This document shows positions 40,146-43,315 of a DNA stretch of 43,315 bases, piece by piece. Source of the stretch: JAGLQA01 sp023135565 (GTDB lineage Bacteria > Acidobacteriota > Aminicenantia > UBA2199); NCBI GenBank assembly GCA_030639305.1, contig DAOWCY010000038.1, positions 1 through 43,315 of the forward strand. Reading direction: 5' to 3'. Made by a program: the position numbers and the translations under genes. Below the pieces are notes generated by a model, which was not told the DNA's origin, did not search any database, and worked only from the letters and a program-made list of their open reading frames with translations. Every line of letters starts with the position of its first letter. Position 1 is the stretch's first letter.

Positions 40146-41309
40146 CTATGTTATGTTTTCTAAAACTTTTTTTATTTTTTCGATCACTACGTCCCAGGAA
40201 TAATACTCGGTTACATAACGGTAACCGTCTGAACCCATCCGCCGGGCTGTTTTCTTTTGATCATATATAGTATAAAAGTTATGGGCGAATTCATCCACGT
40301 TCTCGAAAGCCAACCCGCCGCCGGAAAGCTCGATGTGCTCCCGCAGCACGGCGCAGTTTTTGTTGACCAATACCGGCGTGTGCTGCGAAAAAGACTCTAA
40401 CGTGGTAATCGAAAGACTCTCTAAAGGCGATGGCTGAACCGATAACACCGCCCCGCGAAAAGCAGATAATTTCTCTTCTTCAGACACATAACCCATGTAC
40501 TTTAAACCGTCGATTTCGGGCAGGTCCATGAGCTTTTTGCCTAACAAAACAAGATCCACCAGCCGTTCTTGTTTTACCCGGCGAAAAGCTTCAAAAACAA
40601 GCTCCAACCCTTTGCCTTTCTCTATTCGACCGGCATAAAGCATATACGGGGCAAACTGCAAGAACTTTTTCCTGAAAAGATTTTCGTCGATGCCGGCCCG
40701 GGTTTCCATGCCCGTCCGGATCAGTTCCAATTTGTTGGGGGGGGAGAACGTTTTCTTCACAAAGGCCATCTCCGCGCCGGTCAAAAAACACAAGGCATCG
40801 GGCCTTTTAAATACATCCTGCATCAGTTTTAAATATATAGGCGGTTCATCATGAGCTGTGGGGAAAAGCACTACCGGTTTTTCTACCACTTTCATACCGG
40901 CGGTGGTGGTGTGATACAAATATGTGAAAAAGAAAAACACGTCGAAATCCCGCTGCGCTTCGGCAATGCCGTTCATCAAAGCGGGAGAATAAGGCCCCTG
41001 CTCGATAATCCATTTTTCCTCGTCCCGCTGCGCCGCATCCCGGTCGAAAAAAACCCGGGAGTATTCGTTAAAGGCTGCCATGTCCCGCTGCCGTTCTACG
41101 GGGAAACGCTTGATAATAACGCCTTTTAAGATGGTTTCGCCGGGCGGGTACCGGTTTTCCCAGGTGATGTAATCCCGGGCCGCGGTGGTGAAAACCGTGA
41201 CGTCACAACCCGAAGCATTTAACCTTTCGGCGACGTCTTTGGCCAGGGTTTCAGCCCCGCCGACCACTTCGTTACCATATCGTTGAACTACTATGCCTAC
41301 TTTTACCAA
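40146..41309 (-). CDS. GT4-type glycosyltransferase (387 aa)
   Basis: Transfers a sugar from a nucleotide donor, probably to envelope polysaccharide or lipid. GT-B fold: the N-terminal half begins V-K-V-G-I-V-V-Q-R-Y-G-N-E-V-V-G-G-A-E-T-L, with the Gly-rich loop near 14-20; the C-terminal half has Y-A-G-R-I-E-K-G-K-G-L at about 242-252 and the donor-binding E-x7-E in S-P-L-E-S-L-S-I-T-T-L-E. The start is a TTG at 41309, because GGAGG of the adjacent repeat (41318-41322) is eight bases upstream and residues before it would be repeat-encoded. A second glycosyltransferase lies upstream in the same direction. Sugar and acceptor are unknown. Confidence 0.88.
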   Translation of the reverse strand: MVKVGIVVQRYGNEVVGGAETLAKDVAERLNASGCDVTVFTTAARDYITWENRYPPGETILKGVIIKRFPVERQRDMAAFNEYSRVFFDRDAAQRDEEKWIIEQGPYSPALMNGIAEAQRDFDVFFFFTYLYHTTTAGMKVVEKPVVLFPTAHDEPPIYLKLMQDVFKRPDALCFLTGAEMAFVKKTFSPPNKLELIRTGMETRAGIDENLFRKKFLQFAPYMLYAGRIEKGKGLELVFEAFRRVKQERLVDLVLLGKKLMDLPEIDGLKYMGYVSEEEKLSAFRGAVLSVQPSPLESLSITTLESFSQHTPVLVNKNCAVLREHIELSGGGLAFENVDEFAHNFYTIYDQKKTARRMGSDGYRYVTEYYSWDVVIEKIKKVLENIT

Positions 41310-41314
41310 TTTTT

Positions 41315-41437
41315 TTGCCTCCGGCGGCCAAAACCCTTTTGAAAAAGGGTTCTGGACTCCCAAAACTTCTTATGAGCGATACGCTTTTCTACCCGGGGAA
41401 TGCCCCTCATTGGCTGGGTGCGCCATACCCCCGCTGC
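41315..41437 (-). repeat. Modular repeat that supplies the glycosyltransferase ribosome site
   Basis: Minus strand: GGTATGGCGCACCCAGCC, GGGGCATTCC, GCGTATCGCTCATAAG, AGAAGTTTTGGGAGTCC, stem AACCCTTTT-TC-AAAAGGGTT, TTGGCCGCCGGAGGCAAAAAA. The GGAGG is placed ideally for the TTG at 41309. Confidence 0.88.
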
Positions 41438-41469
41438 ACGGCAATTTCCCGACATAATCCCGCCCAAAT

Positions 41470-42525
41470 TCACTCCTGTAAGATTTTCAGGAGGCCTTCG
41501 GGACGGGCTTCCCGGCGGTACTCTTCGATGCGCTCACTGCCGAGCTTCTTTAACTTTGCGTTTAGTTCGTTGTCGTGCATCACTTTCTCAGCTAACCCGG
41601 CAATATACTCGTAGTTCTTTTCTTTGACCACTAACCCGGCGCCGCGCAGGGTCTCGGAAATAGCCCCGGCATCATAAGCGATAATCGGCACCTGGAAAAA
41701 ACAACTTTCGATCAAAGGCAGACAAAAGCCTTCATGCTCGCTCATGGAAAGATAAAGGTCGCCTAATTTATATATCGAAAGCAGCTCGGCAAAAGGAATG
41801 TGCCCGGTAAAAACGATGTCGTCGGAAGAAAGATAAAACCGCGAAGCCAGGTCCCTGACTGCGTGGAAATATTTGGGCAGGGTGGCCGGATTACCGGCTA
41901 CGATAAGCCTTACCGAAGGTGAAAGGTATTTTTTATAAAAGAAAAGAGTTTTGATCAGGTCTTCTATTTTTTTGTTGGGCGTGATGCGGCCTATGAAAAT
42001 GATGTTCTTGCGGTCATCTTTTAACAGGTTATGATAGGCGATGCTGTGCGGTTTGGAGTAGTCGCCGAGGCTAATCATCAGCGGGAAGACTTTTACATTT
42101 TTGTAGTTCAGCGCTTTTAGTTCCCCGGCGTTGTAGTCGGAAACCGCGATGGCCGTATCGAAACAACTGTTTAAGCGTTCCAAATGTTTCCTGCCTTCGT
42201 TGGTGAACCGCACCAGGTCGTCGGAGAAATCGGCAAAAAAGTACGAAGGCGTCACATTATGGTAGACCATCATTTTTTTGCCTTTCGCTTGCAGGAAGAA
42301 ATCGGTCAAAGGCGAAGGCACCGCGAAATGGAGGATTTTCAGGGATTTCGGATTTTTTTTATAGTCTTCGAAGAAGGTAGCTTTATCTCTCATATTTTCG
42401 TCGATGGTCAAGCCGATGATCTTGCTTTCGATGCCTTTTTCTATTAGGAACTCGTGCAAGCAGTAGGCGGAATTGCCGATGGCGTCGCCATAATGAAAAG
42501 CCGGTAAGAATTGTTCTACTATCAT
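41470..42525 (-). CDS. GT4-type glycosyltransferase (351 aa)
   Basis: A second GT-B glycosyltransferase. N-terminal domain: V-E-Q-F-L-P-A-F-H-Y-G-D-A-I-G-N-S. C-terminal domain: F-I-G-R-I-T-P-N-K-K-I-E-D-L-I (about 170-185), and the E-x7-E motif in E-H-E-G-F-C-L-P-L-I-E, then G-A-I-S-E. Length is typical. The two glycosyltransferase genes are separated by a repeat, so the second may be transcribed with it or apart. The ATG at 42525 is six bases after a -10 box, so its mRNA is predicted leaderless. They probably work in the same glycan pathway, which otherwise lies outside the window. Confidence 0.88.
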   Translation of the reverse strand: MIVEQFLPAFHYGDAIGNSAYCLHEFLIEKGIESKIIGLTIDENMRDKATFFEDYKKNPKSLKILHFAVPSPLTDFFLQAKGKKMMVYHNVTPSYFFADFSDDLVRFTNEGRKHLERLNSCFDTAIAVSDYNAGELKALNYKNVKVFPLMISLGDYSKPHSIAYHNLLKDDRKNIIFIGRITPNKKIEDLIKTLFFYKKYLSPSVRLIVAGNPATLPKYFHAVRDLASRFYLSSDDIVFTGHIPFAELLSIYKLGDLYLSMSEHEGFCLPLIESCFFQVPIIAYDAGAISETLRGAGLVVKEKNYEYIAGLAEKVMHDNELNAKLKKLGSERIEEYRREARPEGLLKILQE

Positions 42526-42531
42526 TGCTTA

Positions 42532-42560
42532 TATTTATCAGAAAACCGCCTTATAGTCAA
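42532..42560 (-). promoter_or_regulatory. Promoter of the glycosyltransferase gene, predicted leaderless
   Basis: Minus strand: TTGACT (42560-42555), 17-nt spacer, TAAATA (42537-42532), six bases, ATG. Bases 42561-42813 separate it from the toxin promoter; a short frame at 42616-42705 (M-N-E-D-E-L-I-S-S) is open there but too short to support. Confidence 0.6.
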
Positions 42561-42813
42561 GTGCGTTTTGAAGCGGCTTACCAATTACACAGAGGCGGGC
42601 GCGTGCCCGCAACCCATGAACGAGGACGAACTGATTTCTTCATGCTTAGAAAATCTTCGCGAAAAAACAAGATTTTTCCCCATCAGTAGTACAGAGCGGG
42701 AATAAAAAAAAAGGGACAGGCTAATTTTTCCCCTATGCCGTTACTTTATCCGGCAAAGTGGCTGCCGGATGGAAAGACACGATTAAAAGTGTAAAAAAAA
42801 TTAAAATATTCAC

Positions 42814-42842
42814 TTGACTTCATGTTTTTGCGGTGCTATAAT
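42814..42842 (+). promoter_or_regulatory. Promoter of the HigB-like toxin, nearly leaderless
   Basis: TTGACT (42814-42819), 17-nt spacer, perfect TATAAT (42837-42842), eight bases, ATG at 42851. Confidence 0.75.
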
Positions 42843-42850
42843 GATCTATC

Positions 42851-43219
42851 ATGTGGGTAATTGAACGAACTGACGAGATAGCAGAGTGGATTATTGAACT
42901 TGATGACGACGCCAGAGAAGCCATTTATAAGAACCTATTGATCCTGAAAGCAATGGGCCCTACACTGGGGAGGCCGTATGTTGATTCTATTAAAGATAGC
43001 CGGTACAAAAACATGAAAGAATTGCGCGTCCAAAATAAAAAAAAATTATTTAGGGTTTTTTTCGTTTTTGACCCGGATAGAAAAGCAATCCTTCTTATCG
43101 GAGGTGATAAAAGAGGCGATAAACGCTTCTATCAGCGATTGATTCCAATTGCCGACAATTTATATGAAAAATACGGTAGTGTCAAAAGTTTCATGAAAAA
43201 GAATGATAGAAATTTTTAG
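42851..43219 (+). CDS. HigB-like (Gp49/PF05973-type) toxin (122 aa)
   Basis: Probable mRNA interferase of a type II toxin-antitoxin system with the toxin first. Family features: L-G-R-P-Y-V-D-S-I-K-D-S-R-Y-K-N-M-K-E-L-R, then F-R-V-F-F-V-F-D-P-D-R-K-A-I-L-L-I-G-G-D-K-R-G and a helical end (F-Y-Q-R-L-I-P-I-A-D). The HigA-type antitoxin normally follows, but only 96 bases remain and no start is visible. Either the antitoxin lies just beyond the edge, or the toxin is solitary. It has its own strong promoter, and little leader or ribosome site. Confidence 0.85.
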   Translation: MWVIERTDEIAEWIIELDDDAREAIYKNLLILKAMGPTLGRPYVDSIKDSRYKNMKELRVQNKKKLFRVFFVFDPDRKAILLIGGDKRGDKRFYQRLIPIADNLYEKYGSVKSFMKKNDRNF

Positions 43220-43315
43220 TTCTTTGACTTATTAGTTAGCCAGGTTAAACCTCAAAAACCATAAATATCCGTAGAGAGTTTTGGTTCATGTATTGGTTCA
43301 GCGTGAAATGGAAAA

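Noticed and set aside
42616..42705. Short plus-strand frame beginning M-N-E-D-E-L
   Set aside because: Only 29 codons, no promoter or ribosome site; composition looks protein-like but I cannot support a gene.

Overview
The window looks like chromosome of an uncultivated Gram-negative bacterium, most likely Candidatus Aminicenantes (Aminicenantota). That assignment is an inference from recalled gene style and repeat type, not from a marker-gene comparison. Supporting it are a large one-protein hybrid two-component regulator, several Ser/Thr and histidine kinases with TPRs, an outer-membrane beta-barrel, and an abundant family of GC-rich modular intergenic repeats ending in GCCGGAGGCAAG. There is no rRNA, intact tRNA, transposase, integrase or CRISPR array.

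Left part (1-8.1 kb): a caspase-like protease faces a minus-strand group in which two paralogous 136-145 aa proteins of unknown function, each with a similar upstream block, bracket a 1415-residue hybrid sensor kinase/response regulator/AraC-type activator. An 18-bp-arm REP-like palindrome closes this region. At 8.3-9.7 kb lies an AT-rich foreign-looking segment with a lipoprotein (MmpS-like C-terminus), a tandem triple repeat and the 3' part of a tRNA-Arg-like gene, probably an old attachment site.

Middle (9.8-24.7 kb): ligA, a DUF362 ferredoxin-like protein, an ECF sigma / membrane protein / secretin-domain-like operon, a PQQ-type beta-propeller protein, a RelE/ParE toxin-antitoxin pair, a serine beta-lactamase-like hydrolase with a membrane tail, a CAP-domain protein, an ABC-F ATPase and a secreted M20 peptidase. 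Nearly every gap here carries the modular repeat.

Signalling part (25-38.5 kb): a tightly packed operon of PAS histidine kinase, atypical receiver and three-TM protein without any DNA-binding output; a TPR-GAF histidine kinase with a single-domain receiver; a second toxin-antitoxin pair with a palindromic operator inside its promoter; a J-like/TPR protein lacking HPD; a porin-like protein; and a PknB-type kinase with a TonB-like C-terminus co-transcribed with a TPR/membrane protein. Right end: a GlcF/HdrD-like Fe-S protein, two GT4-type glycosyltransferases and a HigB-like toxin.

Two genome-wide habits stand out. First, at least seven genes have a near-consensus -35/17 bp/-10 promoter whose -10 ends only 5-8 nt before the ATG, which predicts leaderless or almost leaderless mRNAs. 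Second, the modular repeats keep a hairpin whose two arms change together between copies, end in a Shine-Dalgarno-like GGAGG, and in places supply the ribosome binding site, the stop codon or the terminal residues of neighbouring genes.
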